This document shows, in pieces, positions 8,227 to 16,436 of a DNA stretch of 64,000 bases (position 1 is its first letter; the number at the start of each line of letters is the position of its first letter). The position numbers and the translations under genes are program-made. This stretch comes from Palsa-504 sp963742795 (GTDB lineage: Bacteria > Actinomycetota > Actinomycetes > Streptosporangiales > Streptosporangiaceae): the NCBI GenBank assembly GCA_963742795.1, contig CAVUNL010000003.1, positions 186,001-250,000 on the forward strand, given 5' to 3'. The notes under the pieces were generated by a model. It did no database searches. It was given only the letters and a program-made list of their open reading frames with translations, and was not told the origin of the DNA.

Positions 8227-9288
8227 ATGAGCCATACGACGGCGGACAGGTACGCCTGGACCCAGCCCGGAGTCGAGGATCTGGGCGGGGGCGTGCACCG
8301 GATCCCGCTGCCGCTGCCGATGGAGGGGCTCAAGGCGGTCAACGTCTACGCCATCGCCGACCCAGGCGGGGTCGACCTCATCGACGCCGGGATCGCCCTG
8401 GTCCCGGCGCGCGAGCAGCTCGCCGCGGGGCTGGGTCAGATCGGCTACGAGCTGGGCGACGTCCGCAACTTCTTCGTGACCCACATTCACATCGACCACT
8501 ATTCGCTGGCGGTCGAGCTGCGCAAGACGTTCCATAGCGTGATCAGCCTGGGCGAAGAGGAGCGCGCCAACCTGGTCGCGACCCGGGAGATGGTCAACGG
8601 CCACGGGAACAGGTTCTTCGGCGTGGAGGGCCTGCGCCGACTGGGTGCGCTGGAGCTGGTCACCGAGCTTTCCGCGCAGCACCGGCAGCCGCCCGCCCTC
8701 ATCGACTGGGAAGACCCAGACCGCTGGCTGGCGGACGGGACCGACCTCGACCTGCGGACGCGTACCTTGCGGGCGGTGCACACGCCCGGCCACACCCGCG
8801 GCCACCTCGTGTACCACGACGCCGCGGCCCAGCTCATGTTCGCGGGTGACCACGTGCTGCCGCACATCACCCCCTCGATCGGGTTCGAGGCGGCAGGCAA
8901 CCGGATGGCCCTCAGCGACTACCTCGGCTCGCTGGCCCGGACGCTCGCCCTGCCCGACGCCCGGCTGCTGCCCGCTCACGGGCCGGTCACCGGCAGCACC
9001 CACGAGCGCGTCCACGAGCTGCTGGCCCACCACGACACGCGCCTGGCCGAGACGCTCAGCGCCGTGCAGGCCGGCCACGCCACTGCGTTCGAGGTGGCGA
9101 AGGCGATCAAGTGGACCCGGCGGCACCTGGAGTTCGCCGACCTGGACCTGTTCAGCCAGGTGATGTCGGTCAACGAGACGGCCGCGCACCTGGAGGTGCT
9201 CGCCATGCGCGGCCAGGTGACCCACTCGGTCTCGGCCGAGGGAACCGACCTGTACCAGGTCGCGCCGACCGGCGGAGCCGCAGGGTGA
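8227..9288 (+). CDS. Metallo-beta-lactamase fold hydrolase
   Basis: 353 residues. The zinc motif HIHIDH is at 86-91; HTPGHTRGH and AGDH follow as the third and fourth metal-ligand regions, so two metals are likely. The C-terminal 100 residues are helical and resemble the tail of glyoxalase-II-like hydrolases. The 153 bp upstream (8074-8226) are GC-rich with no clear riboswitch fold visible by eye. The gene converges on the sigma factor gene, separated by a strong terminator. The substrate (thioester, lactone or other) cannot be told. Confidence 0.88.
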   Translation: MSHTTADRYAWTQPGVEDLGGGVHRIPLPLPMEGLKAVNVYAIADPGGVDLIDAGIALVPAREQLAAGLGQIGYELGDVRNFFVTHIHIDHYSLAVELRKTFHSVISLGEEERANLVATREMVNGHGNRFFGVEGLRRLGALELVTELSAQHRQPPALIDWEDPDRWLADGTDLDLRTRTLRAVHTPGHTRGHLVYHDAAAQLMFAGDHVLPHITPSIGFEAAGNRMALSDYLGSLARTLALPDARLLPAHGPVTGSTHERVHELLAHHDTRLAETLSAVQAGHATAFEVAKAIKWTRRHLEFADLDLFSQVMSVNETAAHLEVLAMRGQVTHSVSAEGTDLYQVAPTGGAAG

Positions 9289-9306
9289 GAACCCCCGGAT
9301 AGCCGA

Positions 9307-9339
9307 ATGCCGGGCCCGGCGGGAGGTCGGGCCCGGCAT
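9307..9339. terminator. Strong bidirectional hairpin terminator
   Basis: A perfect 12-bp stem (ATGCCGGGCCCG and its complement) closes a 9-nt loop, between the convergent MBL hydrolase and sigma factor genes. There is no T-run, as is usual for GC-rich actinobacteria. Confidence 0.75.
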
Positions 9340-9367
9340 ACGGTCGGGAGGTAAGTAGCAGGAGTGA

Positions 9368-10708
9368 TCAGCTGGCGAAGTCGAGCAGCGGCTGCGCGCG
9401 GCTCGGGTGACGCAGCTTGGACAGGGACTGCTTCTCGAGCTGCCGGATCCGCTCGCGGGTCAGGCCGAGCGCACGGCCGATCTCGTCCAGGGTGTGCGGA
9501 TTGCCGTCGTACAGCCCGAACCGCATCGCCATGATCGTGGCCTCACGCGGCGTCAGCGCGTCCAGCGCCGAACGCAGCTGCTCGGCCATCAGCTGGCGGT
9601 CGACAAGCTCGGAGGCCTCGGGCGCGTCGACGTCCTCGATCAGGTCGCCGATGCTGGTCTCGCCGTCCTCGCCGATGGTGGAGTCCAGGCTGATCGGCTG
9701 CCGGCTGGTGCGCAGCAGCTCCTCGATCTGGTCCGGCGTCCGGTCCAGCTCGACAGCGAGCTCCTCCGGGGTCGGCTCGCGGCCCAGGCGCTGGTGCATG
9801 TCACGCTCGACCCGGCTCAGCTTGCTGAGCATCTCGAGCACGTGCACCGGCAGCCGGATGGTCCGCGCCGAGTCGGCGAAGCCGCGCTGGATGGCCTGCC
9901 GGATCCACCACATGGCGTAGGTGGAGAACTTGTAGCCCTTGGTGTAGTCGAACTTCTCGACGGCCCGGATCAGGCCCAGGTTGCCTTCCTGCACGACGTC
10001 CAGCAGGGACAGGCCCCGGTCGCTGTACTTCTTGGCCACCGACACGACCAGGCGCAGGTTCGCCTCGAGCATGTGCGCCTTGGCGCGCCGCCCGTCCTCG
10101 GCGATCAGCTCGAGGTCACGTCGGTAGTTCTCGTCCAGCCCCGCTCTGCCCTCTAGAGCCATGGTTTCCAGCTTGTGCTCGGCGAACAGGCCAGCCTCGA
10201 TCCGCTTGGCCAGGTCCACCTCCTGCTCGGCGGTCAGCAGGCTGGTCCGGCCAATCGACTTCAGGTAGGTGTGCACCGAGTCGCCCATGGCGGGCGTCTG
10301 GTCGTCGAGGTCGACCTCGGTCAGCCGGTCAGACTCGGTGAGCGCCGCGGCCTCGGCCTCGAGGCTCACCACCTCGGCGTCCGCCAGGTCCGGGTCGGAC
10401 TCCTCGCCGGCCTCAGCGTCGTCCGCATCCTTGACGGCTCGGGCCGGGGCGGCAGCCGAGCGCGCCGACCGGGTCTTGCCCGAGTCGCCCAGCTCGTTGG
10501 CCAGCCGCACGCCGGACTCGGCCAGCTCGCGCAGGATGGACCGTCCCTCGGCAGGCGTCAGGCCTGCCTGGTCAAAGGCGCTCCTCAGCTCCGCAAGAGA
10601 CAGGTGACCCTGGCTACGTCCCCGCTGGATCAGGTCATCCACTCGGGTCGTGCTCGCCTCTTCATCCGTTTCGGCGACCGATGAGGTCGCCATGGCGCTC
10701 CGCGGCAT
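9368..10708 (-). CDS. RNA polymerase sigma-70 factor, group 1/2 (SigA/HrdB-like)
   Basis: 446 residues. Region 1.1-like sequence lies near residues 20-65 (LSLAELRSAFDQAGLTPAEG), then regions 1.2 (DSVHTYLKSIGRTSLLTAEQEVDLAKRIE), 2.1-2.4 (ANLRLVVSVAKKY, GLIRAVEKFDYTKGYKFSTY, WWIRQAIQR), 3 and 4.2 (LDEIGRALGLTRERIRQLE). This is full primary-type architecture. The tail SRAQPLLDFAS differs from the usual SigA ending, so it may be a principal-like alternative factor. The ATG at 10708 has GGAGGGAGG upstream. Region 2.4 is consistent with -10 boxes of TANNNT type. Confidence 0.9.
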   Translation of the reverse strand: MPRSAMATSSVAETDEEASTTRVDDLIQRGRSQGHLSLAELRSAFDQAGLTPAEGRSILRELAESGVRLANELGDSGKTRSARSAAAPARAVKDADDAEAGEESDPDLADAEVVSLEAEAAALTESDRLTEVDLDDQTPAMGDSVHTYLKSIGRTSLLTAEQEVDLAKRIEAGLFAEHKLETMALEGRAGLDENYRRDLELIAEDGRRAKAHMLEANLRLVVSVAKKYSDRGLSLLDVVQEGNLGLIRAVEKFDYTKGYKFSTYAMWWIRQAIQRGFADSARTIRLPVHVLEMLSKLSRVERDMHQRLGREPTPEELAVELDRTPDQIEELLRTSRQPISLDSTIGEDGETSIGDLIEDVDAPEASELVDRQLMAEQLRSALDALTPREATIMAMRFGLYDGNPHTLDEIGRALGLTRERIRQLEKQSLSKLRHPSRAQPLLDFAS

Positions 10709-10820
10709 GAGACACCTCCCTCCTCCTAGATACGCACGCAATCCACACGTCGTTCACGGGCTTCCACCAAGTACCCCTCGTTTCCCCGCGCAGTCATCAA
10801 CGGGGCACATTGTCTGGGCA

Positions 10821-12155
10821 CTAATAAGTAACGTTTTCCGCCTCAGTTTGTTCCCGCCGTAGCAGTTCTCGCCTGAGCCGGGCGAGGTCGTGCTTCCCGC
10901 TGGGAAGCATGGGAACGGCGTCGACCATCACGACCCTGCTCGGAGCAGCGTAACGCGGCAGGCGCTCCTTCACATGCAGACGGAGCAATTCTAGCGTCGG
11001 CGGGTCCGCCTGGTCGGCCGGGACCACGACCGCTACGACCCGTTCGCCCCATTCCGGGTCGGGCAGGCCCAGCACCGCCACGTCCCGGACCCCCGGGCAG
11101 GTCTGCAGCACGGCCGCCACCTCGCCGGGGACCACCAGGGCGCCCCCGGTGTTGATCACGTCATCCGCGCGGCCGCGCACCACCAGCCGCCCCGCGGAGT
11201 CCATGCGGCCCAGGTCGCCCGTCCGCAGCCACTGGTCACCCGGCACCTGGGGGCCGCCCCGGTAACCAGAGAACAACACGGGGCCCGCCAGCCAGATGCG
11301 GCCGTCTTCGTCGTCGATCTTGATCCCGACCCCGTCCAGCGCGATCCCGTCGTAGACGCATCCGCCGCAGGTCTCGGTCATGCCATAGGTGGTCACCACG
11401 GGCACCCGGGCGGTCCGGGCCGCGTCCAGCAGGCCGGCGGGCGCGGCGGCTCCGCCCAGCAGCACCGACCTGAACCCGGCCAGCGGGGCGGGAATACCTC
11501 GATTTGTCGGTATATCGCCATATTGATCTGGGTGGTCAAGCAGCCGGCTGAGCTGGGTCGGTACCAGGGAAACATGCGCGCACCCGGACGCGGCGACCGT
11601 CTGCGCGTCGGCGCGGTCGGCCAGTACCGGGTCAGTCCCGCTGACCAGCGAGCGCACCAGCACCTGGAGCCCGGCGATGTAGCTGGCCGGCAGGCAGCAC
11701 AGCCACCGCTCACCCGGCCGGGCCCCGATCCTGGCCAGCGAGGCCCGCGCCGAGTGCAGCAGCGCGCCGGCGCTCAGCTCGACCCCCTTCGGCACTCCGG
11801 TGGACCCCGACGTGGCCACCACCACCGCCGTACCTTCGGCCAGTCCCTTTTCTTGGCCCGAACGGAACGTGGTAACTCCGTCCGGCCCCTCCACGCTGTC
11901 CGGCGCCAGCGCCTCCACCAGCGCGTCCAGCCGGGACCGCGGGAGCCCAGCGTCGACCGGGGCGATGGCCGGGCCGCTGCCGTCGAGCGCCGCGGCCAGC
12001 AACTCGAGCAGCCGCGGCCCGGGGCGGTCGACCAGGACCGCACGCAACCTACGCGGGGCCGAGGGGGCCGAGGGGGTCTGGGGGGAACGGTTCCCCCCAG
12101 GAGCGGGGGGGGTTTGGGGGGTCGTCCCCCCCGGACCAACAGAGTGGTTCGTCAC
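10821..12155 (-). CDS. menE: o-Succinylbenzoate-CoA ligase
   Basis: 444 residues of the ANL adenylate-forming family. The P-loop TSGSTGVPKGVELS, then TTYGMTETCGG, the hinge region TGDLGRMDSAGRLVVRGRADD and the catalytic Lys in LPSGKHDLARL are all present. It activates o-succinylbenzoate in menaquinone synthesis. The role is supported by divergent menC and menD. The first 35 residues are low in complexity (PQTP, APGG, SAPSAP) and come from G/C runs of a palindromic repeat, so the real start may lie further in, near RAVLVDRPGPRLL. The GTG at 12155 lacks a good binding site. Confidence 0.88.
   Translation of the reverse strand: MTNHSVGPGGTTPQTPPAPGGNRSPQTPSAPSAPRRLRAVLVDRPGPRLLELLAAALDGSGPAIAPVDAGLPRSRLDALVEALAPDSVEGPDGVTTFRSGQEKGLAEGTAVVVATSGSTGVPKGVELSAGALLHSARASLARIGARPGERWLCCLPASYIAGLQVLVRSLVSGTDPVLADRADAQTVAASGCAHVSLVPTQLSRLLDHPDQYGDIPTNRGIPAPLAGFRSVLLGGAAAPAGLLDAARTARVPVVTTYGMTETCGGCVYDGIALDGVGIKIDDEDGRIWLAGPVLFSGYRGGPQVPGDQWLRTGDLGRMDSAGRLVVRGRADDVINTGGALVVPGEVAAVLQTCPGVRDVAVLGLPDPEWGERVVAVVVPADQADPPTLELLRLHVKERLPRYAAPSRVVMVDAVPMLPSGKHDLARLRRELLRREQTEAENVTY
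12080..12132. repeat. GC palindromic element inside menE, copy 1
   Basis: Two hairpins stand side by side: GGGGGG-AAC-G-GTT-CCCCCC at 12080-12098 and GGGGGG-TCGT-CCCCCC at 12116-12131. The second hairpin and its flanking C-run plus GCT recur at 21150-21180 within the XdhC-YHS gene. Both copies are read in frame. Confidence 0.6.
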
Positions 12156-12194
12156 GATCGTTAAGGTTAGGTCCCGGACCTTAGGAGGTTACGA

Positions 12195-12248
12195 GTGACC
12201 GAATGGCAGCCGTCCAGCGCCGAACGCATTCCGGGCCGCCGCCCTTGA
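12195..12248 (+). CDS. Possible 17-residue leader peptide before menC
   Basis: GTG at 12195 is preceded by a perfect AGGAGG (12183-12188) and reads 17 codons (MTEWQPSSAERIPGRRP) to TGA. A short inverted repeat TAAGGT/ACCTTA lies just before the binding site. It ends 76 nt before menC. A binding site this strong before so short a frame suggests a translated leader or the eroded start of a lost gene. No known attenuator pattern is seen. Confidence 0.35.
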   Translation: MTEWQPSSAERIPGRRP

Positions 12249-12324
12249 CCCCCTCCTTCGCCTCATCGTGGGTCGTTACTGATGCTATGGCGCACGTTTT
12301 GACCCGCGATCATGTGGATGCGCC

Positions 12325-13287
12325 GTGCTGAGGGGGGACTGGGCGGGGTTGCGGGCGTTCGCCATCCCGATGCCGGTGAAGTTCCGGGGCGTTACCGTCC
12401 GGGAGGGGGCGCTGATCGAGGGGCCCGCGGGCTGGGGCGAGTTCTCGCCGTTCGCCGAGTACGGGCCGCGGGAGTGCGCGCGGTGGCTGGCCAGCGCGCT
12501 AGAGTCGGCGGCCGAGGGGTGGCCCGCGCCGGTCCGGGACCGGATCCCGGTGAACGTGACCGTGCCCGCCGTCGGACCCGAGCAGGCGATGCGGATCGTC
12601 GCCGCCTCGGGCTGCCGGACGGCCAAGGTCAAGGTGGCCGAGCGGGGACAGGGCGAGGCGGCGGACATCGAGCGGGTGGAGGCGGTCCGTGAGGCGCTCG
12701 GCCCGTCCGGCCGGATCCGGGTCGACGCCAACGGCGGCTGGGAGACCGGGCAGGCGGCGCGCATGCTGCGGCGGCTGGCCGCGTTCGGGCTCGAGTACGC
12801 CGAGCAGCCCTGCGCCACCCTGGACGAGCTCGCCGAGCTGCGTCGACATATCGATATCCCGGTCGCGGCGGACGAGTCCATCCGGCGCGCCGACGACCCG
12901 CTCCGGGTCCGCGCCGCGGGCGCGGCCGACATCGTGGTGCTGAAGGTCCAGCCGCTGGGCGGCGTCTGGGCCGCACTGCGGGTGGCCGAAGCGTGCGGCC
13001 TGCCCGTGGTCGTGTCCAGCGCGGTCGACACCTCGGTCGGGCTCGCCGCCGGGGTGGCGCTGGCCGCCGCGCTGCCCGAACTGCCCTACGCGTGCGGGCT
13101 GGCCACCATGTCGCTGCTGGCCGGAGACGTCACCGCTGACCCGCTGGTGCCCGAGGCGGGCGAGCTGCCGGTCCGCCGCCCCGCGGTGGACGCGGCCCGG
13201 CTGGCGCGTTTCGAGACCGACCCGGCGCCGTGGCGGGACCGGGCGGCGGCCGCGGCGGAGTTCCTCGGTAAGGTGCCGTGCCCGTGA
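12325..13287 (+). CDS. menC: o-Succinylbenzoate synthase
   Basis: 320 residues of the enolase superfamily. The acid-base lysines lie in KVKV (Lys101, Lys103); metal ligands are Asp134 (DANGG), Glu160 (EQP) and Asp183 (ADES); Lys207 (VLKVQP) is on the other face. This is the full active-site set of MenC, which dehydrates SHCHC to o-succinylbenzoate. It overlaps menD by 10 nt and is divergent from menE. The GTG start at 12325 has a weak binding site; an ATG 15 codons in is a less likely choice because it would drop the first strand. Confidence 0.9.
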   Translation: MLRGDWAGLRAFAIPMPVKFRGVTVREGALIEGPAGWGEFSPFAEYGPRECARWLASALESAAEGWPAPVRDRIPVNVTVPAVGPEQAMRIVAASGCRTAKVKVAERGQGEAADIERVEAVREALGPSGRIRVDANGGWETGQAARMLRRLAAFGLEYAEQPCATLDELAELRRHIDIPVAADESIRRADDPLRVRAAGAADIVVLKVQPLGGVWAALRVAEACGLPVVVSSAVDTSVGLAAGVALAAALPELPYACGLATMSLLAGDVTADPLVPEAGELPVRRPAVDAARLARFETDPAPWRDRAAAAAEFLGKVPCP

Positions 13288-14979
13288 ACCCGTCTACGGC
13301 GTTCGGCCTGGCGTTCTGCGACGAGCTGGCCCGGTGCGGGCTGCGCGAGGTGGTCCTCGCCCCGGGATCGCGGAGCACCCCGCTGGCCATGGCGTTCGGT
13401 GACCTGGAGCAGCGCGGGCGGCTGCGGCTGCACGTCCGGATCGACGAGCGGTCCGCCTCGTTCACCGCGCTCGGCCTGGCCAAGGCGAGCCGGCGTCCGG
13501 TGGCGGTGCTGTGCACCTCGGGCACGGCAGCGGCCAACTTCCATCCGGCGGTGATCGAGGCCGACGAGTCCGGCGTCCCGCTCCTGATGCTGACCGCCGA
13601 CCGGCCCCCCGAGCTCAGGAGCACCGGCGCCAACCAGGCGATCGACCAGATCAAGCTGTACGGCAGCGCGGTGCGCTGGTTCTGCGAGGCCGGCGTGCCC
13701 GAACGGCGCGCCGGGGCGGTGGCCTACTGGCGCTCGCTGGCCTGCCAGGCCTGGGCCCACGCGGCGGGCCGCGCGGGCGGCTTGGCCGGGCCGGTCCACC
13801 TCAACCTGACCTTCCGCGATCCCCTTACCCCTGACCAGACTGGGGATCAGGACTGGCCGGAAACCCTGGACGGGCGGCCCGGCGCGATGCCGTGGACGCG
13901 CTTCGAGCCGCCCGGCACCGCCCCGGGCCGGCTCGAACTGCCCTGGACCGAACGCGGCGTGGTGATCTGCGGAGACGGGGACTATGACACGACGGCCCTT
14001 GTCGCGCTGGCCGAGCGAGCCGGGCTGGCCCGTACTCGCGGAGCCGTCGTCGGGAGCCAGGCGCGGGCCTAACGCGCTGCCCGCCTACCAGTACCTGCTC
14101 GCCACGCCGGAATTCATGGCCGCACACCGGCCCGACGTGCTGATATCGGCCGGGCGTCCGGGGCTGACCCGCCCCCAGTCGGCCCTGCTGGCCGGTCCGG
14201 CCGGCCGACACGTCGTCATCGGGCAGGGGCCGGACCGGTGGGCGGACCCGCAGCGGGCCGCCACCGACGTCGCTGCGGGTGTCCGGCTCAGCGGCACGCC
14301 CGCCAGGACGACGCCCTGGCTGGACGCGTGGCAGCGGGCCGATACCGCGGCGCGGCGCGCGGTGGACGCCGTCTTGGACGAACAGGACCGGCTGACCGAG
14401 CCCCGGCTGGCCCGGGATCTGGTCCTCGGCCTCCCGGAGGACGCACTTTTGTGGGCCGCAAGCAGTATGCCCGTTCGGGATATCGATTTTCACGCCGTCA
14501 CCCGCGCCGACGTCCGCGTCATGGCCAACCGGGGGACCAGCGGCATCGACGGCACCGTGTCGGCGGCGATCGGGGCCGCGCTGGCCCACGCCGGCCCGGC
14601 CTTCGCCCTGATCGGGGACCTGGCCTTCCTGCACGACGCGCCCGGCCTGGCCCTCGGGCCGACCGAGCCGCGGCCCGACCTGTGCCTGGTCGTGGTCAAC
14701 AACGACGGCGGCGGCATCTTCTCCACCCTCGAGCAGGCCGCGTTCACCGGCTCGTTCGAACGGCTGTTCGGAACTCCGCACGGCGCCCGCCTGGACCACC
14801 TGGCCGCCGCGTTCGGCCTGCCCTACCAGCGTCTGGACCAGCCCGAGGACCTGGGCAAGGCGCTGGCGGGCACGGGCCTGCGGATCGTGGAGGCGCAGAC
14901 CAGCCGCGCGGACGGAGCCGCACTGCGCAGGCGGCTGCGCGAGGCGGCCACCGCGGCCATCCGGTCGGCCGCGGTCTAG
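13278..14979 (+). pseudogene. menD: menD (SEPHCHC synthase) with one frameshift
   Basis: The two halves together make a full-length MenD of about 565 residues. The first frame (13278-14072) has LAPGSRSTPLA, the catalytic Glu region RIDERSASFTALGLAK and TSGTAAANFHPAVIEA. The second frame carries the TPP site: NRGTSGIDGT, GDLAFLHD and NNDGGGIF. The frames join at about 14022-14025 (GCC GGG C TGG), where one extra base breaks AERAGWPVLAEPSSGARRGP. Elsewhere the coding is clean and menC-menD are translationally coupled. MenD is needed for the o-succinylbenzoate route, and menE, menC and menF are intact, so a sequencing error is as likely as true loss. Confidence 0.85.
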
Positions 14980-15053
14980 CGCCGTCGACGTCCGGGTCCG
15001 AATGAGCCCTCGGGAGCGGTTCGGCGATGGTCATGCTTTGTCCGGCCAGCGGG

Positions 15054-15059
15054 CATAAT
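15054..15059 (+). promoter_or_regulatory. Putative -10 box of the LysR gene
   Basis: CATAAT ends 9 nt before the ATG at 15069, so the leader would be 0-3 nt long. No ribosome binding site is seen. A -35 box is not clear. Confidence 0.35.
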
Positions 15060-15068
15060 GAGCGTGCC

Positions 15069-16016
15069 ATGACGCTTACCCAGCTGAACGCGTTCGTCCT
15101 GGTGGCCCGGCTCGGCTCGGTGACCGCCGCGGCCAACGCGCTCGGCGTCAGTGAGTCGGCCGTCTCCCAGGCCCTGTCGGCGCTCCGGCTGCACCTGGGT
15201 GATCAGCTGGTCACCCGCGGGCCGGTCGGCATGACCCTGACCGCGGGCGGTACCCGGCTGCTCGCCACCGCCTCGCAGATCGTCGTGCTGGGTGCCGAAG
15301 CGCACGCCGCGGTCCGCGCTGCGCAGGGCGCACCCGAACAGTTGCGGGTGGTGTCCAGCTCCACCGCTGCCGAGTTCCTGATCAGCCCGCTGACCGAGGC
15401 ATTCAGCAAGCGCTTCCCCGGCTCCGTCGAAGTGTCGGCCGGCGTCGCGGTGACCAAGGAAATGAGCGTCCTGATCGCCAACCGGCTCGCGGACGTGGCG
15501 ATCTCGTCCGCGATGCCGGACGATCCCGCCCTGACTCTGGTCACCGAGCCGATCTTCAAGTACCAGCTCGTGGTCGTGACGGCAGGCCAGTCCCGGCTGC
15601 GCGGCGGTCCCCGGCAGTGGCTGTGGTTCGTGGACCCGTCCGGTACCGACCCGGACAGCGAGACCGGCCAGATGCTGTCCGGCCTGGGCATCCCCGAGAG
15701 CCGGGTCAGGGTCTTCCCCAACCAGACCGCGGCCTGGGCCGCGGCCGCCGACGGGACGGGGGTGGCGCCCGCGGTCGAGCACCTGGTCGCCCAGCGGCTG
15801 CGCCGCGGTGAGCTGTCCCGCGTCGACTCGCCCGGATGCCGGATGGACGCCTGCTGGCACGTCACCCTCCTGGACCGGCAGCACCGGAGCACGGCGGCCA
15901 GCTCGTTCCGCCGCTACCTGAGCACACCGGAAGCCATGCACCTGATGCGCTCGCCGACCGGCGGGGTCCCGCCGTCCCGGTTCCGGCCCCCGGTATACGT
16001 CACGATCTGGAGCTAG
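15069..16016 (+). CDS. LysR-type regulator, likely controller of the CO dehydrogenase genes
   Basis: 315 residues. The LysR HTH covers residues 1-60 (LNAFVLVARLGSVTAAANAL, ESAVSQALSALR). A two-lobed effector domain follows from about 90. The gene lies directly upstream of coxMSL and points the same way. In Mycobacterium sp. JC1 a LysR protein, CutR, regulates CO dehydrogenase, which supports the same role here. A palindrome of LysR-box type lies between the two and recurs before the coxD block. The ATG at 15069 is near-leaderless, with CATAAT at 15054-15059. The inducer is not known. Confidence 0.85.
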   Translation: MTLTQLNAFVLVARLGSVTAAANALGVSESAVSQALSALRLHLGDQLVTRGPVGMTLTAGGTRLLATASQIVVLGAEAHAAVRAAQGAPEQLRVVSSSTAAEFLISPLTEAFSKRFPGSVEVSAGVAVTKEMSVLIANRLADVAISSAMPDDPALTLVTEPIFKYQLVVVTAGQSRLRGGPRQWLWFVDPSGTDPDSETGQMLSGLGIPESRVRVFPNQTAAWAAAADGTGVAPAVEHLVAQRLRRGELSRVDSPGCRMDACWHVTLLDRQHRSTAASSFRRYLSTPEAMHLMRSPTGGVPPSRFRPPVYVTIWS

Positions 16017-16054
16017 GACCTAGGACCAGCCAAGACGCCCGAAAAAGGGCTCCC

Positions 16055-16070
16055 TTAAGCAAGAGCTTAT
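16055..16070. promoter_or_regulatory. Putative LysR operator before the cox operon
   Basis: TTAAG-CAAGAG-CTTAT forms a palindrome of the T-N11-A class used by LysR regulators. The same half-sites and spacing (TTAAG-GGTTCT-CTTAT) occur at 33352-33367 before the coxD block. The distances to the first start codons are 95 and 90 bp. Confidence 0.6.
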
Positions 16071-16165
16071 TCGCGTATTGCGGGCCGGCGCGGCCAAGCG
16101 GATCATGTTGACGGTCACAACTGGCGGTCACCCGTCACTATTGTCCAGCGCCGGGAGTATTCAGT

Positions 16166-16402
16166 ATGCGAATCGAATCCGACGGCCACAGCCGCGGCAA
16201 CCCGCGGCTTTACGAGCTGATCGAGCACGCTCCCAAAACCGGGAAGAGCCCGACCGTGTGGGCCTGGCCCGAGCTGATCGACTACCTCAAGGTCGCCGGC
16301 CAGCCGGTCGCGGGACCGTGGCCGCCGCATCAGCGGCCCCGTCCGGATCCCGAGGAGGATTCGCTCCCGACGGCCGTGCCCGACCCCGAATCCGAGCCGT
16401 AG
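16166..16402 (+). CDS. Small protein preceding coxM, unknown
   Basis: 78 residues, charged and proline-rich at the C-terminus (PHQRPRPDPEEDSLPTAVPD), with the segment LYELIEHAPKTG and VWAWPELIDYLKVAGQPV that looks folded and helical. A GGGAG stands 10 nt before the ATG. It ends 34 bp before coxM and lies downstream of the putative LysR operator, so it is probably the first gene of the cox operon. TCAC direct repeats upstream at 16113-16137 (GGTCAC twice, 13 bp apart) may be further control sites. No family is recognised. Confidence 0.6.
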   Translation: MRIESDGHSRGNPRLYELIEHAPKTGKSPTVWAWPELIDYLKVAGQPVAGPWPPHQRPRPDPEEDSLPTAVPDPESEP

Positions 16403-16436
16403 GCCGGCCGAATCCACTGCGACACCTGGAGGATCT

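Noticed and set aside
14015..14030. Programmed frameshift in menD
   Set aside because: No slippery heptamer or following pseudoknot is evident, and MenD is not known to use one. An error or mutation is simpler.
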